From Flavobacterium branchiicola (GTDB lineage Bacteria > Bacteroidota > Bacteroidia > Flavobacteriales > Flavobacteriaceae), in the NCBI RefSeq assembly GCF_018383905.1, contig NZ_JAGYWA010000002.1, positions 1 to 64,000 of the forward strand: DNA of 64,000 nucleotides, written 5' to 3'. The translations under genes and the position numbers were made by a program. Below, piece after piece: positions 1 to 8,253 of the stretch (position 1 is its first letter; each line of letters opens with the position of its first letter). The notes under the pieces are model-generated. The model worked only from the letters and a program-made list of their open reading frames with translations. It did no database searches and had not been told where the DNA came from.

Positions 1-87
1 AAATTCTTTTACGACCTTCCTTTTAAAGACCTCACTGAAAGTTTGGGGAGGCAATGGATTTTTAGAATGTTTTCTTTCTGTTGACAT
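1..87 (-). CDS. Possible transposase N-terminus (partial, runs off left edge)
   Basis: A leftward reading frame starts with ATG at 87 and stays open for 29 codons to the window edge. It encodes a basic start, MSTERKHSKNPLPPQ, followed by FSEVFKRKVVKEF. The phrase 'F...FK.KVV.E' resembles the beginning of the helix-turn-helix OrfA protein of IS3-type transposases, which bind the element ends. Only 29 residues are visible, so family and intactness cannot be judged, and no terminal inverted repeat is seen to its right. It could equally be another small DNA-binding protein. Confidence 0.4.
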   Translation of the reverse strand, partial: MSTERKHSKNPLPPQTFSEVFKRKVVKEF

Positions 88-131
88 AATTACATCTATT
101 ATAGTCAACTTTTTTCAGGACGAGACACTTC

Positions 132-165
132 ATAAAAAAGCCGCTTTGCGAATGCAGAGCGGCCT
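132..165 (-). terminator. Rho-independent terminator of the glutamate-synthase-like gene
   Basis: A 10-bp stem (GCCGCTTTGC at 140-149, GCAGAGCGGC at 154-163, one G-T-type mismatch) with a four-base loop is followed, on the minus strand, by a T-run (A-run at 132-139 on plus). It lies directly past the stop of the leftward gene ending at 175. Confidence 0.8.
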
Positions 166-174
166 TTAGGTTTT

Positions 175-1686
175 TTAATGTTTGGTGACATTTGTTAAAA
201 TATCAGGGAAATAATTATCTGATAAATTGCCAAATTCATCGCCACGCATAAAAATATTAATATCTACATCGCCAAAACTGTTCTTGCCGGCAGCAGCCAG
301 AAGTTCATTAGCAGAGTGTAAAGTGTTTTTGTGGAAATGATATACACGATCAGATTTATCGGTAACGACTAAACCTTTCATAAGCATTTTGTTTTGAGTA
401 GCAACTCCGGTAGGGCATTCGTTATTGTGACAACGAAGCGCCTGGATACAGCCTAATGAAAACATAAATCCTCGGGCACTATTACACATATCCGCACCCA
501 ATGCAACTGCATGCAGAATAGAATATCCGGAAATAACTTTTCCGCTTCCAATAATACGCATTTTATCACGTATCCCTAAACGAACCAAGGTTTTATTAAC
601 GAAAATTAATGCCGGTTCAAAAGGCATTCCAACTCCGTCAGCAAATTCCAAAGGAGCAGCTCCGGTTCCGCCTTCTGCGCCATCAACCGTAATAAAATCA
701 GGGAAAATATCTTCGGAAATCATTTCAAGACAAAGCTGTTCAAATTCATGTGTATTTCCAATACACAATTTAAATCCGATTGGTTTTCCGTTAGATAGAT
801 CTCGTAATTTTTTAATGAAGTGAACAAGTCCTTTATTGTCTGAAAAAGCACGGTGACCCGGAGGAGAAAGAATCATAGTATGCGGTTGCACACCTCTAAT
901 CTTAGCAATTTGTTCTGTATTTTTAGCCGCTGGAAGCACGCCTCCATGACCAGGTTTTGCACCTTGAGAAAGTTTAATTTCGATCATTTTTACATTCGGA
1001 AGATTGGCTTTTTCGGCAAAATTCTCAGGACTAAAATTTCCTTCAGCATCACGACAGCCAAAATATCCTGTACCAATTTGCCAGGTAATATCTCCGCCAC
1101 CGGCAAGATGAAATTCAGTTAAACCACCTTCACCTGTATTTTGATAAAAATTTCCTTTTTGTGCACCTATATTAATAGCACGAACAGCATTTTCGCTCAA
1201 TGAACCAAAGCTCATTGCCGAAACATTAAATAAAGATGCTGAATAAGGTTGTTTGCAATCTTTTCCGCCAACAAGTACACGAGGCAATTCCTCATTAACT
1301 TTCGCCGGGAACATCGAATGTTTTATTCCTTCGTAACTATCGTGATTTAAATTTTGTTGTGTTCCAAAAGGAGTGCTCGAGTCAATATTTTTAGCTCTTT
1401 GATAAACCAATGAACGCTGGTTTCTTGAGAAAGGTTTTCCGTCTGTAGATCGTTCTATAAAATACTGTTGAATTTCCGGCGCAATCATTTCAAATAAATA
1501 CCTGAAATAACCCAGAACAGGAAAGTTTCTTAAAATAGCATGTTTTTTTTGAGAAGCATTATAAAGTCCGATAATTAATAAAATGGGAAGTATAATAACT
1601 AACAAAAAGCCGCGTCCGGTGTAATAATAAATTGCAGCAACAATTAGAAACAATAAGAATCCGTAAATAAAGAATTTTTTTCTCAT
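175..1686 (-). CDS. FMN-binding glutamate synthase family protein
   Basis: This 503-residue protein has two N-terminal membrane segments (about residues 5-43) followed by the FMN-barrel and synthase domain of the GltB large subunit. The phrases GEGGLTEFHLAGGGDITWQIGTG (about 184-206), PGHGGVLP, and DGAEGGTGAAP are the FMN and 2-oxoglutarate binding parts. The cysteine cluster C-x5-C-x4-C in GCIQALRCHNNECPTGVATQ matches the [3Fe-4S] site of GltB. The glutamine amidotransferase and C-terminal beta-helix domains of a full GltB are absent, so it probably does not run the ordinary glutamine-dependent reaction. Such stand-alone proteins are common in bacteria and their substrate is uncertain. It appears monocistronic, with a terminator just beyond its stop. 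Confidence 0.9.
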   Translation of the reverse strand: MRKKFFIYGFLLFLIVAAIYYYTGRGFLLVIILPILLIIGLYNASQKKHAILRNFPVLGYFRYLFEMIAPEIQQYFIERSTDGKPFSRNQRSLVYQRAKNIDSSTPFGTQQNLNHDSYEGIKHSMFPAKVNEELPRVLVGGKDCKQPYSASLFNVSAMSFGSLSENAVRAINIGAQKGNFYQNTGEGGLTEFHLAGGGDITWQIGTGYFGCRDAEGNFSPENFAEKANLPNVKMIEIKLSQGAKPGHGGVLPAAKNTEQIAKIRGVQPHTMILSPPGHRAFSDNKGLVHFIKKLRDLSNGKPIGFKLCIGNTHEFEQLCLEMISEDIFPDFITVDGAEGGTGAAPLEFADGVGMPFEPALIFVNKTLVRLGIRDKMRIIGSGKVISGYSILHAVALGADMCNSARGFMFSLGCIQALRCHNNECPTGVATQNKMLMKGLVVTDKSDRVYHFHKNTLHSANELLAAAGKNSFGDVDINIFMRGDEFGNLSDNYFPDILTNVTKH

Positions 1687-1722
1687 GTTTTTAAAAAATT
1701 AAATGGGTAATAAATAAAATAA

Positions 1723-2505
1723 TTAGTTGAATCGTAAACGTACGTATACGTGTTTGATTCCTTTTTTGTCCGATTCTCTTTCGTCAATCTCCAGAATATC
1801 GGTCAGCGATTTCAGCATTGGTGTAAGTTTAGAAAAACCATAATTTCGGGGATCAAATTCCGGTTTTTTCTTGACAATTAAATTTCCGACATCTCCTAAA
1901 AATGCCCAGCCATCATCATCTTCAATATCTTCAATTGTAGCTTCAATTAAATCAATAGTGGATGGATCGATTTTATGTAGCGCTTTTTCAGCAGGTTTCT
2001 CAACAGGTTTCTTTGCGCCCGCTACAGCTGTAGTTTTTGGTTTTTTCTTCTGAATGGCTCCGTCTAAAACTTCAATATATATAAATCGGTCACAGGCAAC
2101 AATAAAAGAATTAGGGGTTTTCTTTTCTCCAATACCAATTACTTTCATTCCCGATTCACGAAGTCGAATTGCCAGACGGGTAAAATCACTGTCACTCGAT
2201 ACAATACAAAAACCATCCAATTTTCCTGAATACAGCAAATCCATGGCATCTATAATCAAAGCAGAATCTGAAGAGTTTTTTCCAACGGTATAACTATATT
2301 GCTGAATTGGGGTAATGGCATGTTCTAATAAAACACCTTTCCATCCGTTTGCATTTGGCTTTGTCCAGTCTGCATAAATACGTTTTGTAGTAGGAGTTCC
2401 TAATTTGGCAATTTCTTCCATCATACCTTTCACATTGCTGTAGGGTACGTTGTCTGCGTCTATAAGAACAGCCAGTTTTAAATCTTTTGAGTTACTTAAA
2501 GGCAT
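1723..2505 (-). CDS. NYN-domain nuclease-like protein with C-terminal LOTUS/OST-HTH domain
   Basis: The 260-residue protein begins with a PIN-like NYN domain (about 10-150). Acidic residues expected of this nuclease fold are seen in AVLIDADNVPY and in CIVSSDSDFTRLA, the latter typical of LabA/limkain-b1 relatives. A Lys/Pro-rich linker (about 155-180) leads to an OST-HTH/LOTUS-like winged-helix region (about 180-260, with DDGWAFLGDVGN and YGFSKLTPMLKS), a fold that binds RNA in eukaryotes. An RNA-directed role is therefore likely but unproven. It is transcribed away from the nitrogen-oxide regulator, with its own promoter box at 2534-2541. Confidence 0.85.
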   Translation of the reverse strand: MPLSNSKDLKLAVLIDADNVPYSNVKGMMEEIAKLGTPTTKRIYADWTKPNANGWKGVLLEHAITPIQQYSYTVGKNSSDSALIIDAMDLLYSGKLDGFCIVSSDSDFTRLAIRLRESGMKVIGIGEKKTPNSFIVACDRFIYIEVLDGAIQKKKPKTTAVAGAKKPVEKPAEKALHKIDPSTIDLIEATIEDIEDDDGWAFLGDVGNLIVKKKPEFDPRNYGFSKLTPMLKSLTDILEIDERESDKKGIKHVYVRLRFN

Positions 2506-2533
2506 TATTTCACTATTAGAAAATTAAGTAACT

Positions 2534-2541
2534 CAAAGTTA
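2534..2541 (-). promoter_or_regulatory. Bacteroidota-type -7 box for the NYN gene
   Basis: On the minus strand the octamer reads TAACTTTG, matching TAnnTTTG, about 29 bases before the ATG at 2505. Confidence 0.5.
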
Positions 2542-2640
2542 AACTTAAAATTGGTTTTTATAAGAATCTATGGTATAATTAGTACTTTTATTAACACTAA
2601 TTATTTTCATTATAAATAAGATTTCTGCAGTGAAAATTAA

Positions 2641-2662
2641 TTAAAGATAAATTTGTCTTTTA
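2641..2662. promoter_or_regulatory. Palindromic operator, site 1 (regulator gene)
   Basis: The 22-bp palindrome has half-sites TTAAAGATAA and TTGTCTTTTA around a two-base centre. Near-identical palindromes lie at 3781-3802 (norZ) and 11192-11213 (nirK). Site 1 covers the TTTG at 2652-2655 that would be the -33 element of the promoter at 2677-2684, so binding here should block transcription. The obvious binder is the Rrf2 protein encoded just downstream, implying autoregulation. Confidence 0.75.
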
Positions 2663-2676
2663 TTTAAAAAATAATA

Positions 2677-2684
2677 TATCTTTG
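2677..2684 (+). promoter_or_regulatory. Promoter of the Rrf2 regulator gene
   Basis: TATCTTTG fits the -7 consensus TAnnTTTG. A TTTG lies 21 bases upstream at 2652-2655, inside operator site 1. The ATG at 2706 follows after 21 bases. Confidence 0.65.
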
Positions 2685-2705
2685 TATAGAATTAATAACC
2701 AGGAT

Positions 2706-3152
2706 ATGTTTTCAAAAGCGTGCGAGTACGGAATTAGAGCTTCAATATTTATTGCGACTAAATCTTCAAAAGGAATTAGGGTCGGGATAAAAGATGTTGC
2801 TAAAGAAATTGATTCTCCGGAACCTTTTACTGCCAAGATTATGCAAATTCTAACTAAGAGTGGAATTATTCATTCAGCAAAAGGAGTGGGAGGCGGTTTT
2901 GAAGTTTCAGCGGAAGCATTAAAATCAATCAAACTAATTCAGATTGTAGATGCAATAGATGGTGATAAAATTTACAGAGGATGTGGTATTGGGTTAAAAG
3001 AATGCTCAGAAGATCATCCTTGTCCGGTTCATTTCGAATTTAAAAAAATTAGAGGGCTTCTTCATGAAATGCTTACAAAAACAACCTTAGAACAACTTGC
3101 TTCGGGGGTTAAAAAAGGAGATTCTTTTCTAAAAACATTAAACTTAGATTAA
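2706..3152 (+). CDS. Rrf2-family transcriptional regulator, NsrR-like (probable NO sensor)
   Basis: This 148-residue protein (counted from the ATG at 2706; the frame is open further upstream but the promoter box is at 2677-2684) has the Rrf2 winged helix: ACEYGIRASIFIA, IAKEIDSPEPFTAKIMQ-type recognition region, and the wing KGVGGGFEVS. Three cysteines, C93, C100 and C106 (CGIGLKEC then SEDHPC), match the [2Fe-2S] or [4Fe-4S] cluster ligands of IscR and NsrR. Its neighbours are azurin, NO reductase, RIC and nirK, so NO sensing is the natural inference. Loss of the cluster would relieve repression at the three palindromes found in this region. IscR-type sensing is the alternative, but no isc or suf genes are near. 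Confidence 0.85.
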   Translation: MFSKACEYGIRASIFIATKSSKGIRVGIKDVAKEIDSPEPFTAKIMQILTKSGIIHSAKGVGGGFEVSAEALKSIKLIQIVDAIDGDKIYRGCGIGLKECSEDHPCPVHFEFKKIRGLLHEMLTKTTLEQLASGVKKGDSFLKTLNLD

Positions 3153-3199
3153 ATAAAATTTTAATATAAAACGATTAACATTAAATAATTACCACAAAA

Positions 3200-3727
3200 A
3201 TGAATACAAAAACCAAAATTTCAATATTGATCCTAATGGGATTTTTAGCAGTTACTTCTTGCGGAAAAAAAGAAGCAGTTCCTGCTGATCAAACAGAAAC
3301 AACTGAACCATCTACCGAAGGAGAAGCAGCACCAGTAACACCAGCAGCTGAAGAAAATGTTTTAGTTATTGAAGGAAATGACCAAATGCAGTTTAGTACA
3401 AATGAATTGAAAGCTGTTGCAGGAAAGCCAATCAAATTAACATTAAAACATGTTGGTAAAATTCCAAAAGAAGCAATGGGACATAACTTAGTGATTTTAC
3501 AAGAAGGAACAGATCAGGCAGCGTTTGCTTTGAAAGCTAATGATGCAAAAGCAACTGATTATATTCCCGAATCTGAAAAAGCTTCAATTGTTGCTCATAC
3601 CAAATTAATTGGAGGAGGAGAAGAAGACACGATCGAATTTACAATTGATAAAAAAGGATCATATCCATTTATCTGTTCTTTCCCTGGCCACGTTGCCATG
3701 ATGAAAGGCGTATTAATTGTTGAGTAA
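3200..3727 (+). CDS. Azurin-like cupredoxin lipoprotein
   Basis: A lipobox (AVTSC, C21) and a Glu/Thr/Pro/Ala-rich tether (about 25-52) precede an azurin domain (about 54-175). The copper site is complete: G94-H95 in EAMGHN, and C159, H164 and M168 in CSFPGHVAMMKG, with the spacing of Pseudomonas azurin (C+5 H, +9 M). The phrases GNDQMQF and AHTKLIGGGEEDT are also azurin hallmarks. Anchored in a periplasm-facing membrane, it could deliver electrons to the copper nitrite reductase at 9706-11151. It lies 47 bases behind the Rrf2 gene on the same strand, with no terminator between, so co-transcription is likely. A terminator follows. Confidence 0.93.
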   Translation: MNTKTKISILILMGFLAVTSCGKKEAVPADQTETTEPSTEGEAAPVTPAAEENVLVIEGNDQMQFSTNELKAVAGKPIKLTLKHVGKIPKEAMGHNLVILQEGTDQAAFALKANDAKATDYIPESEKASIVAHTKLIGGGEEDTIEFTIDKKGSYPFICSFPGHVAMMKGVLIVE

Positions 3728-3736
3728 ATAACAAAG

Positions 3737-3771
3737 ACTCCAAATGCTGAAAATAGGTTTGGAGTTTTTTT
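3737..3771 (+). terminator. Terminator after the azurin gene
   Basis: An 8-bp stem (ACTCCAAA and TTTGGAGT) with a loop of about 13 bases is followed by a T-run. It separates the regulator-azurin unit from norZ. Confidence 0.75.
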
Positions 3772-3780
3772 AAAAACTAA

Positions 3781-3802
3781 TAAAAGATAAAAATGTCTTT
3801 TA
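3781..3802. promoter_or_regulatory. Palindromic operator, site 2 (norZ)
   Basis: Half-sites TAAAAGATAA and ATGTCTTTTA flank a two-base centre; outer bases match site 3 exactly. The site ends 15 bases before the norZ ATG at 3818, so a bound protein would cover the promoter or transcription start. No clear TAnnTTTG box was found between the terminator and the start codon. Confidence 0.75.
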
Positions 3803-3817
3803 TTGAATTCGGTTAAA

Positions 3818-6052
3818 ATGAAAAGAGAAAAAAAATTATGGATTGTCTTTGCTTTAGTGATGACGATATCATTTGCAGTATTAGGTTATTACGGATATGA
3901 AATTTATCAGCAGGCACCACCTGTACCAAAAGAAATTGTTTCAGATTCAGGAAAGGTTATTTTTTCTGAAGCCGAAATTAAAGACGGACAAAATATCTGG
4001 CAGAGTATAGGAGGTCAGGAAGTAGGATCAATCTGGGGACACGGCGCCTATGTGGCTCCGGATTGGACTGCAGACTGGCTGCACAGAGAAGCAGTTTTTA
4101 TACTGGATATTTATGCTCAAAAAGATTTTAATAAAAATTATGAAGATTTAGATGAAGAAAAACAATCAGCCTTAAAAATTAGGTTACAAAAAGATTTGAG
4201 AGCCAATCGATACAATGCCGACACAGGAATTTTAACAATCTCTGAAAATCGGGTTGCAGCGATAGAAAGTCTAAGTGAATATTACAAAGGTCTTTTTACG
4301 AATGATCCAAAGTTTGATAAATTAAGAGGAGAATATGCAATTCCGAAAAACTCGATTAAAGAGGTAGAGAAAATGCATAAAATGAATGCATTTTTCTTCT
4401 GGGCAACCTGGGCAACGGTTACCAATCGTCCTGATTCTGATATATCGTATACGCATAACTGGCCATCTGATGAATTAGTTGGAAATAAAGCGACAACAGA
4501 ACTTTTGGCCTGGTCGGGAGTAAGTATTATTCTGTTGATTTTGAGCGTTGGAATTTTAGTTTTCTATCACGCAAAATCGGGTGAGGAAGAAGAATTTCCA
4601 CTTCCAAAAGAAGATCCAATTATCAAACAAGGAAAAACACCATCGATGGGTTTGGTGACGAAATATTTCTGGATTGTGAGTTTGCTGATGGTGCTGCAAA
4701 TGGTTTTCGGAATTATTACAGCGCATTATGGAGTTGAAGGAAACGGTTTGTACGGAATTCCGATCGATCAGATTTTACCTTATGCGGTAACAAGAACATG
4801 GCATACACAGTTGGCTATTTTCTGGATTGCAACGGCATGGCTGGCAACAGGATTGTATATTGCTCCGGCAGTTTCAGGTAAAGATCCTAAATTTCAGTGT
4901 TTTGGTGTCAATTTCTTGTTCATTGCTTTATTAATTATTGTTTTAGGTTCAATGGCAGGGCAATGGTTTGGCGTAATGCAAAAATTGAATTTGGTTCAAA
5001 ATTTCTGGTTTGGTCATCAAGGTTACGAATATGTTGATTTAGGTCGTTTCTGGCAAATTTTCCTTTTAGTAGGATTGTTTTTATGGCTGGCTTTAATGAT
5101 TCGTCCGTTGCTTCCGGTTTTAAAGAAAAAAACAGAAGAAAAAAATCTGATCATCTTGTTCTTAATTTCTTGTACTGCAATTGCTATGTTTTACGGAGCT
5201 GGATTAATGTGGGGAAGACAAACCAATCTGGCGATTGCCGAATATTGGAGATGGTGGGTTGTTCATCTTTGGGTTGAAGGTTTCTTCGAAGTATTTGCAA
5301 CAGTTGTAATTGCGTTCTTATTTGTTCGATTGGGATTATTAAAAACCAAAACAGCAACATTAAATGTGTTGTTTGCAACCATTATTTTTATGTCAGGAGG
5401 TATTTTGGGAACATTCCATCACCTATATTTTTCCGGAACACCAACTGCAATTATGGCTTTGGGAGCTACGTTTAGCGCATTAGAAGTTGTGCCTTTAACT
5501 TTAATCGGATTTGAGGCGTATCAAAACTATAAAATCTCAAAATCAACACAATGGATTGCCGATTATAAATGGCCTATTTATTTTATGATTTCTGTAGCCT
5601 TTTGGAATTTCCTTGGAGCCGGAATCTTCGGATTCATTATTAATCCGCCAATTGCATTGTATTATGTGCAGGGATTAAACACAACGCCTTTGCACGGACA
5701 TACTGCTTTATTTGGAGTTTATGGAATGCTTGGAATTGGTTTGGTATTGTTTGTACTGAGAAGTTTGTACAGAAATGTAAGCTGGAATACCAAACTGCTT
5801 AAAATTACTTTTTGGTCTTTAAATATTGGTTTATTCCTGATGGCGATCTTGAGTTTGCTTCCAATTGGAGTTTGGCAGGCAATTGAAAGCATTAATCACG
5901 GAATGTGGTACGCACGTTCATCAGAATTAATGCAACAGCCAACAATGATTACCTTAAAATGGCTTCGTGCAATTGGTGATTCTATTTTCGGAATTGGATT
6001 TATTACAATGGCATGGTTTGTATTTGATCTGACATTAAAAAACAAAAAATAA
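3818..6052 (+). CDS. norZ: Quinol-dependent nitric oxide reductase (qNOR)
   Basis: The 744-residue protein reduces two NO to N2O in the cytoplasmic membrane with electrons from quinol. An N-terminal membrane helix is followed by a periplasmic cytochrome-c-like domain without a CXXCH heme site (about 30-210), as in qNOR. The catalytic subunit with about a dozen helices follows. Histidines for hemes and the non-heme iron are visible in TRTWHTQLAIFW, FHHLYFSGTP and LHGHTALFG, and the glutamates typical of NOR in VVHLWVEGFFEVFA. The ATG at 3818 was preferred to an in-frame TTG at 3803 because operator site 2 ends at 3802. The RIC gene follows after 20 bases, forming an NO-detoxification unit. Confidence 0.95.
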   Translation: MKREKKLWIVFALVMTISFAVLGYYGYEIYQQAPPVPKEIVSDSGKVIFSEAEIKDGQNIWQSIGGQEVGSIWGHGAYVAPDWTADWLHREAVFILDIYAQKDFNKNYEDLDEEKQSALKIRLQKDLRANRYNADTGILTISENRVAAIESLSEYYKGLFTNDPKFDKLRGEYAIPKNSIKEVEKMHKMNAFFFWATWATVTNRPDSDISYTHNWPSDELVGNKATTELLAWSGVSIILLILSVGILVFYHAKSGEEEEFPLPKEDPIIKQGKTPSMGLVTKYFWIVSLLMVLQMVFGIITAHYGVEGNGLYGIPIDQILPYAVTRTWHTQLAIFWIATAWLATGLYIAPAVSGKDPKFQCFGVNFLFIALLIIVLGSMAGQWFGVMQKLNLVQNFWFGHQGYEYVDLGRFWQIFLLVGLFLWLALMIRPLLPVLKKKTEEKNLIILFLISCTAIAMFYGAGLMWGRQTNLAIAEYWRWWVVHLWVEGFFEVFATVVIAFLFVRLGLLKTKTATLNVLFATIIFMSGGILGTFHHLYFSGTPTAIMALGATFSALEVVPLTLIGFEAYQNYKISKSTQWIADYKWPIYFMISVAFWNFLGAGIFGFIINPPIALYYVQGLNTTPLHGHTALFGVYGMLGIGLVLFVLRSLYRNVSWNTKLLKITFWSLNIGLFLMAILSLLPIGVWQAIESINHGMWYARSSELMQQPTMITLKWLRAIGDSIFGIGFITMAWFVFDLTLKNKK

Positions 6053-6072
6053 AAACAAAACAAAATTTTAAA

Positions 6073-6813
6073 ATGATTATCATGGAAAACTTAAAAAACA
6101 AAACAATAGGATCTTTTGTGGCTGAGGATTTTAGAACAGCTGCAGTATTTTCTAAATACAGAATTGATTTTTGCTGTAAAGGAAATAGAACTGTCACAGA
6201 AGTATGCGAAAAACAAAGCATTGATGCGGATACTTTATTAGAAAATGTGCTTCAGGTTTTACAATCAGAAAATGGCGGAAATATCGATTTTAATTCATGG
6301 CCTTTAGATTTATTGGCAGATTATATTGAGAAAACGCATCACCGTTATGTTCAGGAAAAAACAAATGTGTTACTTCCATTTTTAGATAAATTATGCAAAG
6401 TTCATGGTGCTGCCCATCCGGAATTATTCAGAATTAATGAATTATTTATTGGTTGCGCAGGCGAATTATCACAACACATGAAAAAAGAAGAGTTAGTTTT
6501 ATTTCCGTTTGTAAAAAGAATGGTAAAAACGAAAGAATCGGATGGTATTTTATCTCAGCCGTCTTTCGGAACCGTTTCAAATCCAATTGCGATGATGATG
6601 CACGAACACGATAATGAAGGAGAACGCTTTAGAGAAATTGCAGAATTAACAAATAATTACACTCCGCCTGCAGATGCTTGTACAACTTACAGAGTAACAT
6701 TTGCAATGCTTAAAGAGTTTGAAGAAGATTTACATAAACACATTCATTTGGAGAATAATATTTTATTCCCGAAAGCTGTTTTGTTAGAAAAAGACTTTAT
6801 TGAAGTTGAATAA
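6073..6813 (+). CDS. ric: Iron-sulfur cluster repair di-iron protein (RIC/ScdA/YtfE)
   Basis: The N-terminal ScdA domain contains the paired cysteines in RIDFCCKGNRT (C34-C35) and ends near residue 55. It is followed by a hemerythrin-like HHE domain (about 75-235) with the iron ligands in EKTHHRY, HMKKEE, MMHEHDNEGE and DLHKHIHLENNILFP. The family repairs iron-sulfur proteins damaged by NO and oxidative stress. Position 20 bases after norZ fits that role and suggests co-transcription under operator site 2. An alternative ATG at 6082 would remove three residues. The usual family length is about 240 residues; this one has 246. Confidence 0.93.
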   Translation: MIIMENLKNKTIGSFVAEDFRTAAVFSKYRIDFCCKGNRTVTEVCEKQSIDADTLLENVLQVLQSENGGNIDFNSWPLDLLADYIEKTHHRYVQEKTNVLLPFLDKLCKVHGAAHPELFRINELFIGCAGELSQHMKKEELVLFPFVKRMVKTKESDGILSQPSFGTVSNPIAMMMHEHDNEGERFREIAELTNNYTPPADACTTYRVTFAMLKEFEEDLHKHIHLENNILFPKAVLLEKDFIEVE

Positions 6814-6835
6814 AGGTTAATTTTAATAGTTCGAA

Positions 6836-6884
6836 AAGCACCGGTAAAAATATCTAAACAGGATAATTATCGGTGTTTTTTATT
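6836..6884 (+). terminator. Terminator after the norZ-ric unit
   Basis: AAGCACCGGTAA pairs with TTATCGGTGTTT (G-U pairs tolerated) across a loop of about 18 bases, followed by T-rich sequence. It lies 23 bases after the ric stop. Confidence 0.65.
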
Positions 6885-6928
6885 TCAAGAAACCTTATTT
6901 TTAACGGATTGAATTTTGCTTAAATTTT

Positions 6929-6995
6929 AAACCATATAAGTAATATAAGTTCATTTCAGCAAGCCTTATAATTTCTTATATCACTTATATGGTTA
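6929..6995. repeat. Palindromic repeat, AACCATATAAG family, copy 1
   Basis: The arms AACCATATAAGT (6930-6941) and ACTTATATGGTT (6983-6994) are exact inverses, and pairing continues inward imperfectly (AATATAAG with CTTATATC). The second copy at 52371-52492 shares both the end and an inner AAGTTCATTT. The repeat occupies most of the gap before the membrane protein gene at 7030. Confidence 0.7.
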
Positions 6996-7029
6996 AATTA
7001 TTTTTATGTGTTTTTAAAAACTAAATAAA

Positions 7030-8253
7030 ATGAATGCTCAAAAAAGTTGGATACTTTGCTGTTTTTTTAATTTTCTGATTGCCTGCGTTTTCGGATTATT
7101 AATGCGGTTTATGTATCTGTTTCCACTAGATTTTTTAAACTATAGTTTTCTGCTTCATGCGCATTCTCATGTTGCTATGTTAGGTTGGGTTTATCTGATC
7201 GTTTATGTTTTGGTAGTTCATTTTTTTATTCCAAAAGAAAAAAGAGAGAAACCAATTTACAACCGTTTATTCTGGTTGACAGAGTTTTCGGTAATCGGAA
7301 TGATGATTGCTTTTCCAATTCAGGGATATGCGTTGTTTTCGATTGTGTTTTCGACCATGCATATTTTATTGAGTTATATTTTTTGCCGTCTGGTCTGGAA
7401 AGATTGTTCCAGAGATAAATCGCCCTCACAAAGACTTTTGTTAGTTTCGGTTTTATTTATGATTTTATCAACTTTTGGCGTTTGGTGTCTTGGACCAGCC
7501 GTAAGTACGTTAGGGAAACAAAGTGCTTTTTATCAGATTGCGATTCAGTTTTTCCTTCATTTTCAGTTTAATGGCTGGTTTATATTGGCGATTTTAGCTT
7601 TGTTTTTAAAACAGTTCCAGAATAAAATCGATGAGGTAAAGTTTAAAAGGTTTTATGTTTTTATAATTGTTTCTACCCTTTTAACGATTTGTTTTCCGAT
7701 ACGCTGGTTTATCGATAATGATTTTTTAAGCTATATCAATGCTTTCGGAGTTTTGATTCAATTGGGTGCTTTTATTTATTTCTATAAAATGCTGAAACCT
7801 CAAATCGGTCAATTTAGAGCTACTTTAGACAAAACGACTAAAATAGTATATGGTTTGGCTTTATGTTCTTTGTTTTTGAAAGTCGGAATTCAATTGTTGA
7901 CTATTTTTCCAAATCTGGCTGCTGTTTCACATCAAATTAGAAATTTTGTAATTGGGTTTATCCACTTAACAACGTTGGGAATCATAACTGGATTTTTGTT
8001 TGGAATTCTGCTTCAGAATAAAATGCTTTCTGCTAATTCTTCAACATTAAGAATAGGAGTGAAGTGTTTTATTTTAGGGTATATTGCTACAGAAGTTTTA
8101 TTGTTTCTTCAAGGCTGGCTTTTCTTTTTTGGGGAAGGAGCCCTTCCTGGGTATTTTCAAAGTATTTTGATATTCAGTATACTTCTCGTTACAGGATTAA
8201 CTTTAATTATGGTATCCATTATAAACAAAAAACAAGAGTTGATTCATTCCTAA
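7030..8253 (+). CDS. Polytopic membrane protein, heme-copper-oxidase subunit I-like, nitrogen-oxide cluster
   Basis: The 407-residue protein is almost entirely hydrophobic, with about 11-12 membrane helices. An early LLHAHSHVAMLGW motif (about residues 41-53) recalls the heme-ligand helix of cbb3-type oxidases and NO reductases, and further histidines occur in TMHILLSY, FFLHFQFNGW and VSHQIRN. It is shorter than a true oxidase catalytic subunit and lacks an evident complete set of ligands, so turnover of O2 or NO by itself is doubtful. Its place between norZ-ric and nirK suggests a role in NO or copper/heme handling, comparable in logic to NnrS, but its sequence does not start like NnrS. The exact family was not recognised. 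Confidence 0.7.
   Translation: MNAQKSWILCCFFNFLIACVFGLLMRFMYLFPLDFLNYSFLLHAHSHVAMLGWVYLIVYVLVVHFFIPKEKREKPIYNRLFWLTEFSVIGMMIAFPIQGYALFSIVFSTMHILLSYIFCRLVWKDCSRDKSPSQRLLLVSVLFMILSTFGVWCLGPAVSTLGKQSAFYQIAIQFFLHFQFNGWFILAILALFLKQFQNKIDEVKFKRFYVFIIVSTLLTICFPIRWFIDNDFLSYINAFGVLIQLGAFIYFYKMLKPQIGQFRATLDKTTKIVYGLALCSLFLKVGIQLLTIFPNLAAVSHQIRNFVIGFIHLTTLGIITGFLFGILLQNKMLSANSSTLRIGVKCFILGYIATEVLLFLQGWLFFFGEGALPGYFQSILIFSILLVTGLTLIMVSIINKKQELIHS

Noticed and set aside
3751..3766. TAGGTTTG upstream of norZ as a -7 promoter box
   Set aside because: It lies inside the stem-loop of the azurin terminator (right arm TTTGGAGT) and is explained by it.
3803..3817. TTG start of norZ at 3803
   Set aside because: It lies directly against operator site 2; the ATG at 3818 gives the standard N-terminus.
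7030..8253. Functional terminal oxidase or NO reductase subunit
   Set aside because: Shorter than catalytic subunits and lacks a visible full set of heme and copper or iron ligands.
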